Shown: positions 1 to 12,699, counted from the stretch's first letter. The stretch: 64,000 nt of DNA from Aplidium turbinatum (GCA_918807975.1 OU964935.1:9511823-9575822), one strand, 5' to 3'. Numbers and translations: made by a program. The notes: generated by a model not told the origin, from the sequence alone.

Positions 1-191
1 CTTGCAAATACCTTAACACGAAGAATTCAGTAGAGATTAATTATGTAGAACAATGAAAACGCGTTTAGATGACTCGGTCAGAAATAAATTGCTTTGTCCA
101 CGAGAACAGAATTTGCAAATATCAATCAAAAGTGGCATTTCTTTTATCGAACCAATAACTCAGACATCTATCAGTCGCTTTTCACATTGAT

Positions 192-241
192 TTACATCTG
201 CAGACGTTGAAGCAATGGGAAAAACGACTGATTTGCTGTCT
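192..241 (+). repeat. Half copy of a foldback repeat
   Basis: The stretch from ATCTGCAGACGTTGAAGCAA through ACGACTGATTTGCTGTC matches one arm of the palindrome at 1136-1206. It lies just downstream (gene sense) of exon 2 of the ATPase beta gene, inside the following intron. Only one arm is present here. Confidence 0.6.
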
Positions 242-256
242 TAGAATTAATCTCAC

Positions 257-3200
257 CTGGTGCTTGAATTCTGGTCTGAAACTTTGGAACATATGGATCT
301 AAAGTGCCGAGTACAATCGACAGTGCAATGGCGAACAAACAAGCCAAGAAAGAGTAGTAGACAGCATAAAAGATCAAAATTTGACCTGCAAAAGAAAAGT
401 TTTTAAAAAATCTTGCTACAATAGCACGTTTGCTTTTTTTTCACAATATTGCAACAACGCTCAAATCACGATATTGCAATGATACCAAAATTATTTACCC
501 CAATTATTTGCACTCCGTCCCAATACTGTTTTGTTTTCTGTATCTACCACAAAGTTGGCAAAATCCGATAGAGTTTTGGAGGCAGTTGTAGTCAACGGCT
601 GCTTTTCTTTCTTTTTCTCTCCCATTGCGGAAATTTATTTGTATTTGATGCAATCAAAAAATTTTTCCTCTCGATTCTGTTGTAGAAAACCTGATTGCAA
701 CCACACTCCACAAAATGAAACGAAATGGTGTATTAAAACGAAATGCTGATATTTCACAACTAAACTAGCATCTGACAGAACGTTGAACTCAAAGGTTGAA
801 GAATTCGCACTGCTTTTGTCAAGTTTTAAAGACAAATGCGACGTTAACAGCTTTTTTAACTTCTTTAAAACAAGAATCTTTTTTTTAAAATTAGCCGAAG
901 GATACGAAGCGACAATCAGTGGCACAATACCAAGAAAGATAAGCTTTAAAGCCTGTATTAAAATATTTAAACCAATGCTCGTGATACTCCTCAGCTGCAA
1001 ACGTCCTTCAAACTACAACCGTACTTTTTTCAAGAATATCAGCGAATGGCATGTAACCTATGTACTTGTGAACTGTCCACCGTTATGGTTGAATTGCAAG
1101 AGCATTTTTCACCAGCCAGCCTACCCCCAGACAGCAAATCAAACGTTTTTTATATTGATTCAACGTCTGCAGACGTTGAATCAATGTAAAAAACGGTTGA
1201 TTTGTAGTTTCGGCAGTAATCATTTTATTTCTTTTTTTAAGGAAGCGAATTTTTCGTACTTTTCAGTGTTCACAGCCTTTTTCGGCTTCCGAAATATTCT
1301 GACTATCGCATTGCAGAAACAACTGACAAAAAGCTAAACAAACTTCAAACCAGTCCAACGAACCGGTTTAAACGCGCTGGGCTCAACCTTCACTGAAGAA
1401 GTAACTGAAATTGAGAATTCAAGAACATCGCATCTGATCGAAAGAGTCGGCTTTATACAGCATCTCATCTTAAATCCCTTTTATCATTATGGAAAAATAT
1501 AATAATCACTGCAACAACGGAAAGACAATCGATAAATCGTAAGTAAAAACAACAGCCTTTACACTATAATGACAATAAATCATGAATACGAACGAATTTA
1601 TTCTCAAATCAGATTCTACAAGCATTCCTCGGACGAAAGCGTTCGACTGTGTCACCCGCAGCAAGACTTGAATATAATATAAAGTTAACGGTGTTAGGTT
1701 GTTAAATTGCTGATAAAAGTTATAAAGTCTTGGTAACTGTGAATATATAAAAAATTAGTAACCCCGTAACCGAAAGTTGCCCAGATGCCAATGATACAAA
1801 AGAAGGCTGGCAATCGCAAGACATATTTGATCCTGAAGTGATGAAAGTTTATTGCTTGAAACCACGGTTTTGACAAAAGAACTGGTTTTCAAAGTGGCCG
1901 AGGAAGATGTTAGTGGTATGAACGACAAACATAAACTTATGAATTGGAAACTTGGCAGAAGAGTTGCTTTTCTTTCACCTTCAAGTTGGAGTGGGACATG
2001 GTATTGACGAGACATTCAGACAAGTGGTAAGTGATTATTATTTGAATCATTGAATGTATATACTTCATTTTTTGGTAGCTTATCTGTATGACAAAGAGTT
2101 TAAATAATGTTTAAACTGTATTATACATCAGATTTAGAATGTGATAATAGGCTTTGTAGTTTGAATAATTCAAATTCAATTTGGGAAAAAGCTTCACAAA
2201 ACAGCATATTACAGTGTGCGTAAAACTTTTAATCATTTCAGTTGTGGGCTGTGCAAGTTTTGCGATGATTGCAGTGGCCTGCCACACATTATCAGCAACA
2301 CCAGGAAAGCTTTTAAAACAATTCTAAAAAAAACACTGCCATAAAACAAAGTTTTCAGAAGGACACCTTTTACTTGATTGATTTCGATTTTTCTTTGTGT
2401 TAATCAAACCATTTGAAACAGGGCAATGAATCGCTTGTTTGGGGTCGATATTTACCTACGAGGCTGGATTTATTATCAATTAAGTATATTGAGTGTGAAA
2501 GACGCCTACACTTGAAGAAGTAGTATGCTTATCTGGCAAAGCAAACCTTATCATTTATTTTAAGCAGAATATCTTATGTCTCACACTACAGAGTAAAAAC
2601 TGACAAAAGTTTCTACGTTAAAGTCAAGATGGCCATATTCAAAACAAGGGAAACAACATCTTGGTTTCAAGTATGCAAATGTCGAATTGTATTTGCTGAC
2701 GGATCAGCTACAAAAGTATTCTGTTCAATACAGGAAGAATGATCGTTTAGAAGAATAGAACGTTGCACGAGGTTATTATTGTTGTTGTTAAGTTATCTTA
2801 AACTCTACACCAGGGGTGTGCAACGTGCGGACCAAATGCCGCCCGCGAAGAAAAATTGTGTGGCCCGCGAAGATGTGCTAATTTTGAATTGTGTGCGGCC
2901 CGCGAAACGTGTTTATAATTTAGTTTAGTCTGGCACGTGTGAACAATTCATTGTGGAGTGGATTATTGTAGATTTCGCACCTTCTGTTAACCATTTTAGA
3001 AGTCTCCCATCGGCCACCGCTAATCCATTGTATTTAATTATTTGGAACGTAAAAATGTATGGTCACATAAAACGCATTATGAACAAAGTACGACTTTGGA
3101 AAGCTCACGTACAGACGGGAAATCTTTTCCACTTTCCAACATTAAGAGACTATGGAATGCATCCTGAGATGAAAACTGAATTTGCTGACCAACTTGAAAA

Positions 3201-6200
3201 ATTGTTGTATGGATTTTTGGCTTGTTTCAAGGACTTCAAATCTCATGAACATTTGTTTGGTATATTCGCTTCGCCATTCAACACAGACATTAACAAAGCA
3301 CCAGAAGATATAACTTGAACTGATTGATCTTCAAGAGAAAACGGATTTGAAAGCAAAGTATTTAGAAATGAATCTTGGCGATTTTTACCAAAAACATTTC
3401 AACTAAGATGACTTTCCACATTTGAAAAATCCATGGTTCAAAAATGGCACTTTTTGGCTCAACTTATTTGTGCGAACATTTTTTTCTAAAACGTGCGTCA
3501 TGAAATCTCCCTATTGATCGGTTCTGACAGATGAACACCTGGAAAATGGACTTCGAATTGCGATCACTTCCATTAAAGTAAATTTGGAAAAAGCCGTCGG
3601 GAAAAGAAGCCAGCTGCAAACTTCTCACTGAGCTCGTTTAAAGACTGTGTGACAATAAATTTGAATAGCAGTTTTCTTCAGAAATTTATGCGTCCTAACT
3701 TATTATTTCTGGAAGGAGATAACCCCTAATATAAGAATAACATGAATAACAAAAAAACTACTCTTTTGTGCCTGCAACTACTAGAAATCATATGTTAAAT
3801 AAACGTGCGGCCCGCGGTTCCACCCAGTTATATATATCTGGCCCTCCTGTAATAAAGGTTGCACACCCCTGCTCTACACACATCCACAACAACGATTTGC
3901 CAGTCAGGAAGTTACGCAATATATGAAAGTGTAGGTAAAGAGGTTGTTTCTTGATGTGGTATCAACGCAACAGCGCAATTGAAACCATTAAATTCCCACG
4001 AAGCGTACGTACTCGTTGTGAGGTAGTTTGTAAATTTCCATTCACCACACTCCCAGCAGACGGAAGTGCAAAACTCAAAGATCGTGATAATGTTTTTCAG
4101 CCGGTTTTGTTCTTGTGCGATAAGAAAGTAGCCGCTTTCACATTATAGATTGGTATTACAAGTCACTGTCACCAGACCCGGCTGATTTTAGTCACATGAT
4201 GCGTTCATTCATTTGGTTGCCTCCTACAGGTGGTTGATGGAGTGATGGACTCTTGTATACAGTAGATTGTACTTCTTTGTACATAGAATCGAAAAACCAG
4301 AAAAAAGATTGAGCGACATCAGCGTCTACTTTATTGCTCATTGAAATGATCAAACCAAAGTCATAACATCCACCGAGCATAATCTGTCCTATCTACATTT
4401 ATCTAACTTTATACAGCGAAATGCAACGGATTTTGCTAACTGGATAGTCACATGAAAATGAAACAAAATTTTAGTATCACTGGCTGAAGAAATCGACTGT
4501 ATAATACCTAAAATAAGGAATATAAAGTTTGAGTTTAAAAACGATACTAAGAACTGACGATTTGGACACAGAATTTGTCAGCGGATTGCAGAAAAATTAA
4601 TAAATAAGGACAAATACAATGAAAAGCTCAACTAAATAAATTAAATTCACTCCAAGCTTTTAACATGAAAAAAAACCCGTGAGCTGAAAATATTGAATCA
4701 AAGTGAGAGTATGCGTATTTTTTCTCATACATCAAGTTTGGCGACATTATGCAGAGTCACATTGCAACAAGCATAGTGAATTCACAAAAAGTTTACAAAT
4801 TGAAAGTTGGAAACTTGGGTACAAATGGTTTCAGCAGAGCATTGGACGAAAACGATTCAAAGTGCGAGATCAAACAAGTGTGGCGCTGACAATATTGATG
4901 TGAAATGGTGAATTCAGAAAAAAAACGTTTATAAACTACGCATATCATTAATTTACGGTTATGTAGGTTTTGGACTTCAACCTGTGTGAAAATTCAAAGT
5001 TGTCGTGATGGCACAAAAGTTTGAAAAAAATTCAACATACACACAAGCAAATGTTGTGTGACGTCATCACACAAGGAAACTGTGACATGAAACGCATCAT
5101 GTGACTGTGAGCATCTACTTCTAATTATGGGATTTGTAATTTGGGTAAGTCTAATATTGCATTTAATGATGATTGTTCTTTTTGCTTTTGGAAAGGGAAG
5201 CACACACAATATCACATATGCTTGTAAGTTTGGTTAATAATTTGAACATAGTCTGAACATTGATCACAGGATATACACAGATAAAACTTGTAAAAGTAGG
5301 AACATTGAATAATTAATGAGAGGCATCTAGGCAGATGTTGCCATGTATTTGAGATCCTATTCACAATAAGATATTGGTAATTTTGAGGGTGCATACCAGT
5401 ACATCTGTTTTAGTAGCACAAGTAATAACTTGAATAAAGTATAGATATACATTATACAATTACAACAATAAAGTTGTTTGTTTTTATCAAATGGGCCACA
5501 TGCTTGTGTGTGTTTATAAGCATAAAAATGAGGAAATCCTGAAGCAGTGATGGGTGATCAGCAAATTAAGCCATGACCTTTTAGAAATTTTTAGTGGGGT
5601 GTGGGCTTCCCGATTCTTCAAAAATATTTCAAAAAAAAAGTAAACACGTTCACGTTGTTATAACTGCGCTTTTGATAGTCTGATAACTTTAGACAGTAGC
5701 CTACCAAAATATTTGCTGGCCTACCAAGCTATTGGATAATTGCAAGTGATTGAGTATTTTTTTAAGCCATTATTTATATTAAGTGTGCTTTTAAATAAAG
5801 TGGGCCTTCAATAGCTGTTGAAAGAGTGCTTTGGGCCATAATAACAAGAGTTTGTCAACCACTGTCTTGTAGCAAGCTTGCTTGGCAAAGTATTAAACGG
5901 TAAAAGCCAAAACTGTTCATGATACCTTAAGGGAGCTATTCCAACTGCATAACCAATTAGCAAAAATTTTATTTGTTGCACTAGTTCAACATCTTGCGAC
6001 ATTGAATTAATGTGAAAATTGTAACTTTTGCCAGCTGGATACCACTCTAACATTTGCATGGGTGCCAACCTGCAATCCAAAAAAAGGTTTCAAGGGCCAA
6101 AGAATGCATTTATTTTAAGTAAAACTACTGAATTTCCAAAACATGACTTATTGACTTGCAGGTACAAACAGGAAAACACGTGCCAAGTAGATGTCTGTCC

Positions 6201-6941
6201 ACATTATGGCGTCAGGTGATTTAGGTGCTGGGTCACTCTGACACCAGCTGATGTAGGTGCTATTTCAATTAAAGTATTACTTTTTTGGTGCTTATATATT
6301 ATCACTCTTTATTTATATTTTAGGCCTAACAACAATATATGTTCATTGTTCAATGCTATTGTTATGGATTTTATATTTTTTAGCTTGGTATGTTAATGTT
6401 TTCCACACAAAAGTTTGTATCCTATCAAAGAATGAAAAATATATCATACCGTCCAACCACCAAACACCCACTAACATACAGACTACAGAGTCATACACTT
6501 CACACAGAATTGCACCTAATGACCTAGCAATACAGTGATCTAGCACAGGGCTAAATACTGTAGGTACCCAAATCATGAAAAGTAATTAACACTAGAGTAC
6601 TTTGGCAAGTTTTTCACTCAAAGTCAAGATTAGAAGTTCAAAGGTCTTGGTCTAGTTCCAGACTTAGCAACTTATAAGAGGTCCATGACCACAAAAAGAT
6701 TGGAAAGTGGAAACCACAGATAATAATTTAATAATAATGTAAAGAATTTTTTTTTTTTATGAGATAATTTTTTCGGTTACTCACCCCAACTTTTACCACC
6801 ACGTCCTAATACGGTTCTTTCTGTAGGATCCCAAAGAAATGTCAGAAAACTATTCCATTGATTCCGCATGCCAGCCATGCATGATGCGACACGCCCTACG
6901 CTTTCCACAGACGAGTCTTGGCTAACCCTTCTTCCAGACAT
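257..6941 (-). CDS. atp1b: Na+/K+-ATPase beta subunit, N-terminal part (2 exons, continues beyond left edge)
   Basis: Two coding exons on the minus strand: 6941-6785 (ATG at 6941) and 385-257, both with GT/AG junctions and phase-1 joins. The protein begins MSGRRVSQDSS, then has the short cytoplasmic segment with WNSFLTFLWDPTERTVLGR and GGKSW, followed in exon 2 by one hydrophobic helix (about IFYAVYYSFLACLFAIALSI) and the juxtamembrane LDPYVPKFQTRIQAPG. This order, including the W..F..F/LW....R..LGR..KSW block just before a single transmembrane helix and an extracellular ...P.....QAPG, is that of P-type Na+/K+ (or H+/K+) ATPase beta subunits, which chaperone and stabilise the alpha subunit at the plasma membrane. 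The disulphide-bonded ectodomain lies beyond base 1. The start is the only ATG in frame at the family's usual distance from the helix. The 6.4-kb intron contains a hAT relic. Family assignment is firm; which beta isoform is not. Confidence 0.88.
386..2802. other. ATPase beta intron, no further exon recognised
   Basis: Apart from the foldback at 1136-1206 I see nothing in this stretch that reads as an exon. Open frames at 635-1000 (-) and 783-1337 (+) overlap one another, are rich in F/K/S from AT-rich codons and show no recognisable domain. Confidence 0.5.
1136..1206. repeat. 70-bp near-perfect palindrome
   Basis: The sequence reads CAAATCAAACG ... ATTGATTCAACGTCTGCAG / CTGCAGACGTTGAATCAAT ... 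CGGTTGATTTG, an inverted repeat with almost no loop centred on the CTGCAG at about 1170. It would fold into a long hairpin. A related half copy lies at 192-241, so this is a dispersed foldback element rather than a unique structure. No coding content. Confidence 0.75.
2811..3871 (+). mobile_element. hAT (Buster/ZBED-like) DNA transposon relic with perfect 8-bp target duplication
   Basis: The element starts CAGGGGTGTGCAAC and ends GTTGCACACCCCTG, a 14-bp terminal inverted repeat, and is flanked by the direct repeat CTCTACAC at 2803-2810 and 3872-3879. Inside, on the plus strand from 2957, the reading IKRIMNKVRLWKAHVQ, LFHFPTLRDY, FKDFKSHEHLFGIFASPF and then, after a frame change near 3316, LELIDLQEKTDLKAKYLEM resembles the middle of hAT transposases of the type related to GTF2IRD2, ZBED5 and FAM200. 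The frame is further broken by stops downstream, and neither the BED finger nor the C-terminal dimerisation region is present, so this is an internally deleted, dead copy. The TA at the centre of the target duplication fits the NNNTANNN preference reported for the Buster branch. Confidence 0.9.
3880..6784. other. Remainder of ATPase beta intron 1
   Basis: No exon or recognisable repeat was identified here. The short open frames on both strands overlap, lack domains and do not keep splice-compatible phases with the ATPase exons. Confidence 0.5.
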
Positions 6942-6949
6942 TACTATTG

Positions 6950-9800
6950 ATTCTGTGAAACTAAGGTGCTAAAATTCTTTAACCAAGTATTTATCTGCAA
7001 AATGATTAACAAAAAAGGATAACGCATGGGAGATCACTATTAGTGATGATAAAAAGTTTTCTATCAAGGTGCAGTAATTACAATTAGGCAGTAACTTATA
7101 AAACTATCATGTAAGACTTCAATGTGTTTCCAAAAACACAGTTTAAAAATGAGAAGCCAGTGATGCAAAATTTAAATCATTTATAAACAAGTCCTTCATG
7201 TTAAGGGTCTCATATTACAATGTGATTGCAAATGGAAACATTGACATCATATGATCATAACCTTGTTAGCTAATAATAACTGATTTCAAATTGATTATGT
7301 CTTTCATTCACAACCTTTCCACAGAGCTTTGCCATTTAATATCCAGTCCCAGCTAACTACTACAGTGCTTATAGACTTTACAGAATAGAGCTTTGCCATT
7401 TAATATCCAGTCCCAGCTAACTACTACAGTGCTTATAGACTTTACAGAATAGACATCATACAGCTTCCTAACCTGATCTGAAGAAACTTTCATATAATAT
7501 ATGTATTTTTCCAACAAAAGAAGTTTTTCATGTTTTTCAGCAAGTGATTAGAAGGTAATACAGTAATCAATTTTGACAAAATGCACTGCAATTGCTCAAT
7601 ATTTACATTTGGAGTTTGCAGTTGCTAGTCCACACACTAGCAAGCTAATTGTTTACGACAGACTCACTTTAATCACAAACAGAAAAAATTGTCGTTTGTG
7701 GTATTCCAAAAAATGAGCATTTGCAGTGGACCTAATTAGCCACTAGAATTTCAGCTGGCCTCTAAGCTCTTGGCGACTACGGCCAAGAAAAAAATCGCTA
7801 AATGGCGCCTATTAAAATACTGTGCCGAAAGGCTATGTTTGATCGCTGCCTACATTTCTCCACTCTGTTGATATTTGAAACTTTTTTTCTCACTTGCATT
7901 CTCAACCCTTTTTCAGAAACACAGCAAGGTTTCTCACACGTCGACAAGAAATGCAGCTGATGAAAGTTTCGCAAAAACTCTGAGCGTCCCCCTATAAAAA
8001 CTCAAAGATCACCTAGCTCTACATCTGCTTGGTAAGCACACTAAGCAGTGTATTTAAATACAACTGCAAATATGTTTCAGGGCTTGTTTGTGTTGTTCTT
8101 ACCTTCGGAGTGAACACAAAACAGAATGTCAATTTATTGTTCAAAACACCAAATTAAACGGACTTTTCTTTTGGCTACCGGAAATCTCTGGTAGGCCATG
8201 CGTAGTGGACGAGAAAATAAAGCTTAGAATCCTGATCAATTGGCAAAAAATAGATTTGATATTACTTAACAACTACAGTTTAATGTAGGTCTAGCTGCAT
8301 GAGTGTAATTCACAAATAACAATGACGCTGAATTACCTTTCAACATTTCTGCTTTTCACTAATTTTCATAATTCTTTTTGAGTACCTTTTCACATGCATC
8401 TCTTCCTTTGTTTTCTTTAGCTTTGCTGTAACTGCATATTTTAAAATAAAGATTATCTTCCTTTTCATAAAACTGCAAATATAAACTAATGGAAAGTAGC
8501 CTACTACTCACAAGTTGACTAGACCTGAGTCCACTGTACTTATGATCTTCTGCACCAACATACTATTGTCATACTAATCTAGGCACTACTGTACTTCTTT
8601 GTGATGCAAGTGATAAGCCTAACTACACAACTGTACAATACCAACCAAAGCAATACAAACAAATAAGGTTTAGTAGGACTGTCAATTAGTCAAGCAGCTG
8701 CTGTATCTGAAAAAATGTTTGAGACTATGCTTGGTAATACTGTAGCATGCTATAGGCTAGTAACTGGAGCAGCCTCGACCCAGACGCTACCTATCAAACA
8801 ACTTTCAAAAGAAATCAAATGATTAATTCAAATATTGTGATACATTGAAACGTTTTCGGGATGACTAAGGTACATTGCTTGTTGTTTTGCATATGTATTA
8901 TGTATTCAACATGAAGTGGTATCTATACTGTACTTGTAGGCTAGTAGCCTCACATGTAGGCTATTCTATATTATCAAGATAGACACGAAATAATCAACTA
9001 TTGTCCTACATGCTTCCTCAGAGTTGCGTTCTGAAGACTCCCTCTTCATTTAGCCGCTCTGTTGTGCGAATCTGGAGTGGTGGAAGACATTTAATTTCCA
9101 TTTTCCAACTAACTTTACATGTATATACCTATATTCGATATACATAGACTACCGGTACATTACATGGATTAATATGGAATTTTCTTAAGTTCTTTCAACT
9201 GAGCTTTCCAATACAATTACAGTAATCTTGTCCAGTTTATCGATTGTTTTAGCTAGTGCAAACAGTGCTGCCAAGCAAAAAAAAATCTAAACTCCAACAA
9301 GCGTCATTCAAAAATCTCTCTATGCCCCCTGTGCAAATTTTGGCACAGTAGTAAGTGATGTAATCTAAAAGGGGAGATTTTTCTGCTGCTAATGTGTATT
9401 CTTTTTAGGTAGAAAACTTTGGAGCTTACCAAAGGTGTAATGTACAGTAGTTTTAATAGGCCACAAGCCCACAATCAATTCCGCTGAATCGCCCAATCTC
9501 AATCGCCCCAGAGACACGACGAAGAAGATCGTCGTGTAAGCCTCTGGGACCGAGAGTGTATCCTTTTACTATCTCAGGTTAACTATGTTCGTAAAGTACG
9601 CTGAAAGGCTACTAGAAAGCAGTTCAGTCTTTAGTTTCATCATCTAAGACATGCAGACCTTCCACTCCATTGGATGGCTTATTAATGGTAGGCTTTAATC
9701 GTTGATGATTGATAAGGAATGCGGTCTGCTTCTCAGCACCACATTCACAAGAAGCTAGTGGGCTAATAATAAGCTAAAAATTGAATGAGGCTGTTCACCA
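6950..9800. other. Upstream flank of the ATPase beta gene, no gene recognised
   Basis: This stretch contains the 64-bp tandem duplication and many copies of the word GTAGGCT/AGCCTAC (for example near 8503, 8747 and 8935-8960). A short hairpin, CCCAGAG ... CGACG / CGTCG ... CCTCTGGG, lies at about 9510-9553. I could not identify a TATA box or a transcription start for the ATPase gene. Confidence 0.45.
7323..7453. repeat. Exact tandem duplication of a 64-bp unit
   Basis: The unit beginning AGAGCTTTGCCATTTAATAT and ending CTTTACAGAAT occurs at about 7323-7386 and again at 7387-7450, with the next bases also shared. I see no mismatch, so the duplication is either very recent or an assembly artefact. 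It lies about 400 bp upstream of the ATPase beta start codon. Confidence 0.9.
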
Positions 9801-9809
9801 GAAATTTAG

Positions 9810-10136
9810 TTAAATAACATGATATAGGCTTACTTTCTTCTGGAGCAAACTAAGCTGAACTACCACAATATGTAGCCTATAACGTGATAATCTGGTTTTA
9901 TTCCGACATTTTGTCAATCAGACACGACTATAACTTCTTCAGGGGTAGGTCAGGTAGTGCCAACCTGTTTAGCACGGCCAAAAACAGGACCATGTTGCTG
10001 TAAACCATCTAAACATGCAAAAAATATGTGCCTATGGTTGGTTGGTTTACAGTAACATGGTCCCGTGTTTTGCCATGGTTGACAGGTAGGCCTAGTAGAC
10101 TAAGCTATATAGCCTACCTATCATGTTATTTAATAA
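9810..10136. repeat. Foldback (inverted-repeat) element
   Basis: Left-arm TTAAATAACATGATATAGGC and right-arm AGCCTACCTATCATGTTATT are inverted matches. Nearer the centre, CAGGACCATGTTGCTGTAAA at about 9991 pairs with TTTACAGTAACATGGTCCCG at about 10046. The arms are imperfect and the loop is short. It looks like an old foldback MITE, probably related to the neighbouring hAT fragment. No coding capacity. Confidence 0.6.
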
Positions 10137-10160
10137 GATACGGTAATCACTTTTTTGCAG

Positions 10161-10541
10161 AGATGCACGTATACGCCGCAAATGCTATGCCGCAAACTGT
10201 ATTTTTTTCGCTACAACACGCCAACACCTTCCAGCGCTGCAGTTGAAAGAATGTTTTCAATGAGCAAAGACATATTGGAACCAAAACACAGCAAAATGTC
10301 AGATGAACACTTTCAGATGCTTGTGTTTCTTCGTGGAAATTTCAAATAAAACTTGTTTGTTTCGAGTGGTTTATACCGTGTGAATGTTTGGCACCTAGCA
10401 AACAAAATTAGTTTACCCTGGTGTATGCACTGACGCCGCCAACTTTTTTTACAAGTTACGTTGACGCACGGCGCATAGTTTTTCGAACGTTTGCGTTTAC
10501 TCTGACGGCGTCAATATTTTTTGTATGCGCGTACATCACTG
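10161..10541 (+). mobile_element. hAT transposase C-terminal fragment (dimerisation region)
   Basis: The plus-strand frame ending at 10349 reads YNTPTPSSAAVERMFSMSKD, then ILEPKHSKMSDEHFQMLVFL and a stop, which is the conserved hAT C-terminal dimerisation region (..TP.SSA..ER.FS......P.R..L...H...L.FL). A TTTTTTGCAG just before it could be the acceptor of a transposon intron. GTACATCACTG at about 10531-10541 is a plausible right terminus, but no matching left terminus was found, so this is a 5'-truncated copy. Confidence 0.8.
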
Positions 10542-10577
10542 CTTTTTTCCTACCATATAGCCTATTGTAGCCTACAC

Positions 10578-11644
10578 CAGTGCTCTTCAACCTTTTTTGG
10601 TTTGGTGAACCCTTAAAGTTGTTGTGACGAACTCATGCACCCTGTTTACTTAAAAGGTAAACTGAGGTAAAAGCGATATAAAAAATCATTATTTAATGAC
10701 TGTTTTGTTGTTGCACATTATTAACTAACAACTCAAACCGAGGTATGATATCTTTTTCAATTGCTCCCCTCCTCAATGGATCGATGTGTGTGATTGAATT
10801 TCTCTTTCGAGATTTGATTTCACACAAACAAGAAAAGCCGCTTTCGCATAAATACGTTGTTGGCATTTGAATAAGTACGGAAATTGCCCTTTCTGCTATA
10901 CTTCTGTATTCTGGCACATTTAACAGGTGCACCCAAAAGTCAGTGTATGGTGTCTCTTTAAATAATACTTTCATACCAAAATCCGATTTGAGATCAATCA
11001 AATCTTCAATTTCTGTAGTAGATCTGTCATAAATGAAAGGTTGTAATATCCAAGAACTGGCATTAAGTGTGGCATTCTGTTCAGCATTGAAATATTTCTC
11101 AAAGTTTTTTTGCAACAAATTAAGATGGGCATGAATAAGTGGCAACAGTTGCTCTTGACAATTGCTTCCATGTTCTTCCATGAAGTCGTGGAAAAGCGGT
11201 AAATCAGAGAAATTGTATGATGCAACTCGGTTCTGCCACAGTGGTAGTTTCTTCTTTATAGCATTGACTTTGGACATGCTTTCAAAAATATCCCCTTTCT
11301 TCCCCTGCAAATTCAGATTTAGTTTATTGAGGTATTCAAAAATGGAAGCCATATACGCAACTTTTGCCAACCAAAATTGTTACGAAATTTGCTAGCTTGT
11401 TGGTTATGTTCCTCTGTTAAAAAAACTCCCAATTCTTCTCTAAGCAGAAAGATACGGCTAAGAACTTTGCCTCTGGAGAGCCATATTAATGGTTCATTTT
11501 TGCTCACAGAAAGTTTTTGTAAAAAGTATCTGTTTAGTGTGACAAGTTTGTGATGCACCCTTGTATACCTTTTCGTACTGGTGCACCCCATGCATATTTT
11601 AGTGCACCCTAGGGTGCACCGTGCACACCGGTTGAAGAGCACTG
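10578..11644 (-). mobile_element. hAT (Buster/ZBED5-like) transposon relic with perfect 8-bp target duplication
   Basis: Termini CAGTGCTCTTCAACC and GGTTGAAGAGCACTG are a 15-bp inverted repeat, flanked by GCCTACAC at 10570-10577 and 11645-11652. The minus-strand frame 11370-10693 (225 aa) reads like the C-terminal half of ZBED5/FAM200-type hAT transposases: SIFEYLNKLNLNLQGK, FHDFMEEHG, ESGFSCLCEIKSRKRN. A second frame (to 11642) carries the preceding GKVLSRIFLLREELGVFL and EHNQQASKF, so one frame change near 11370 separates them. The N-terminal BED finger and upper catalytic part are missing. A dead, internally deleted copy. The central TA in the duplication again fits the Buster branch. Confidence 0.92.
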
Positions 11645-11747
11645 GCCTACACTACGATCACAAATGCAACACAACAGCACAGAGACATATAGTCTTCGAG
11701 TTAGTTGTTATCCTTATTTTAGCATGCCATTAATTAAGTGTATGTTC

Positions 11748-12420
11748 AGTTCAGTTTATTTTTTGTTTTGTTTTTTGTTGGCGAAAAAGAAAGACACAAA
11801 ATAAGCAAAAACACAAATAATTTGCACAACAAAGATGGCAGCGAAAGACCAAAAGGTCACCAAAGTCAGCTGCCACCCAAACATTAAAAAAAAAAGACCC
11901 AAAGTTAAGAACATTAACACATACAGTATATAATATATAGCACAATACCAGCACTTTACATAATACATTGACAATGGAATAAGACAGGGTGTTTCAGGAG
12001 TGATCATTGTACAATGTACAAATTCTTTAATAAACATTTATATTTAAATTTAAAAACATTATAAGACTTTTCTTTTATTTATTTTAGTACTTGAGTTGAT
12101 TCCATAGTTTCACTCCATTAAAACATAGCATCTTCTTACCAGAGTTTGACGTTGTAGAATGTAGAAGGCAAATATAAATCATTCTTTTGGTTCTGACGGG
12201 TTTTATGATGGTGAATTTCGTTTACAAAAATAAAGCAGCCAGCAAAGGCCCAGAGCAGCATTTTGTGCACATATTTGTACATAAATTTTGCAGTCTCTAA
12301 TTTAATAATATCGTCAATTCTGAGCACATTAAATTGGTGATAAAGAACAGTTGTATTATTTTGTTGACCTCGGCAAAGGTTACAACCCCCCCTTTGGCAT
12401 GCGTGTGACGCCACGATATT
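11748..12420 (-). mobile_element. LINE (CR1/L2-like) 3' fragment, copy a
   Basis: The minus strand from about 12390 reads VLRIDDIIKLETAKFMYKYV and ..HHHKTRQNQKNDLYLP.., with a frame change and then NGVKLWNQLKY. It is co-linear with the longer copy at 14690-15262 (VLKVSDLAKLAYAQFMFKYE, HQHDTRHKAKTRFFLPRF). This is the region C-terminal to the reverse transcriptase in CR1/L2-type LINEs. The 3' untranslated part carries GGTCTTTCGCTGCCATC (minus), shared with copies b and c, and ends in a short A/GTTCA-rich tail. Severely 5'-truncated and inactive. Confidence 0.75.
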
Positions 12421-12699
12421 GAGAATGATGGTTTCAGTCTAATAAAACATTGTCTAGTTTTAAACAAAATTGCATTAAAAGAGCGAGTTTTGCCAATACC
12501 AAACATTCAAACATCTCAGCCTGGAATTAGCAACAAGAAAACACAGAGACTTAGCTTTATATCCAAAAAATGTCGAAGAAAACATGATCTTATCTTTTTG
12601 CGATGCTACCAGACAGCACCATTTTACAGGAATATTCGTACCCACATTTTTGTTGAAAATGCTCTCAGAATGCATCTAACTCAATGTAATTTTTCAAAA

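Noticed and set aside
635-1337. Overlapping open frames of 121 aa (-) and 184 aa (+)
   Set aside because: They lie on opposite strands of the same AT-rich stretch, have low-complexity composition and no domain, and do not fit the ATPase exon pattern.
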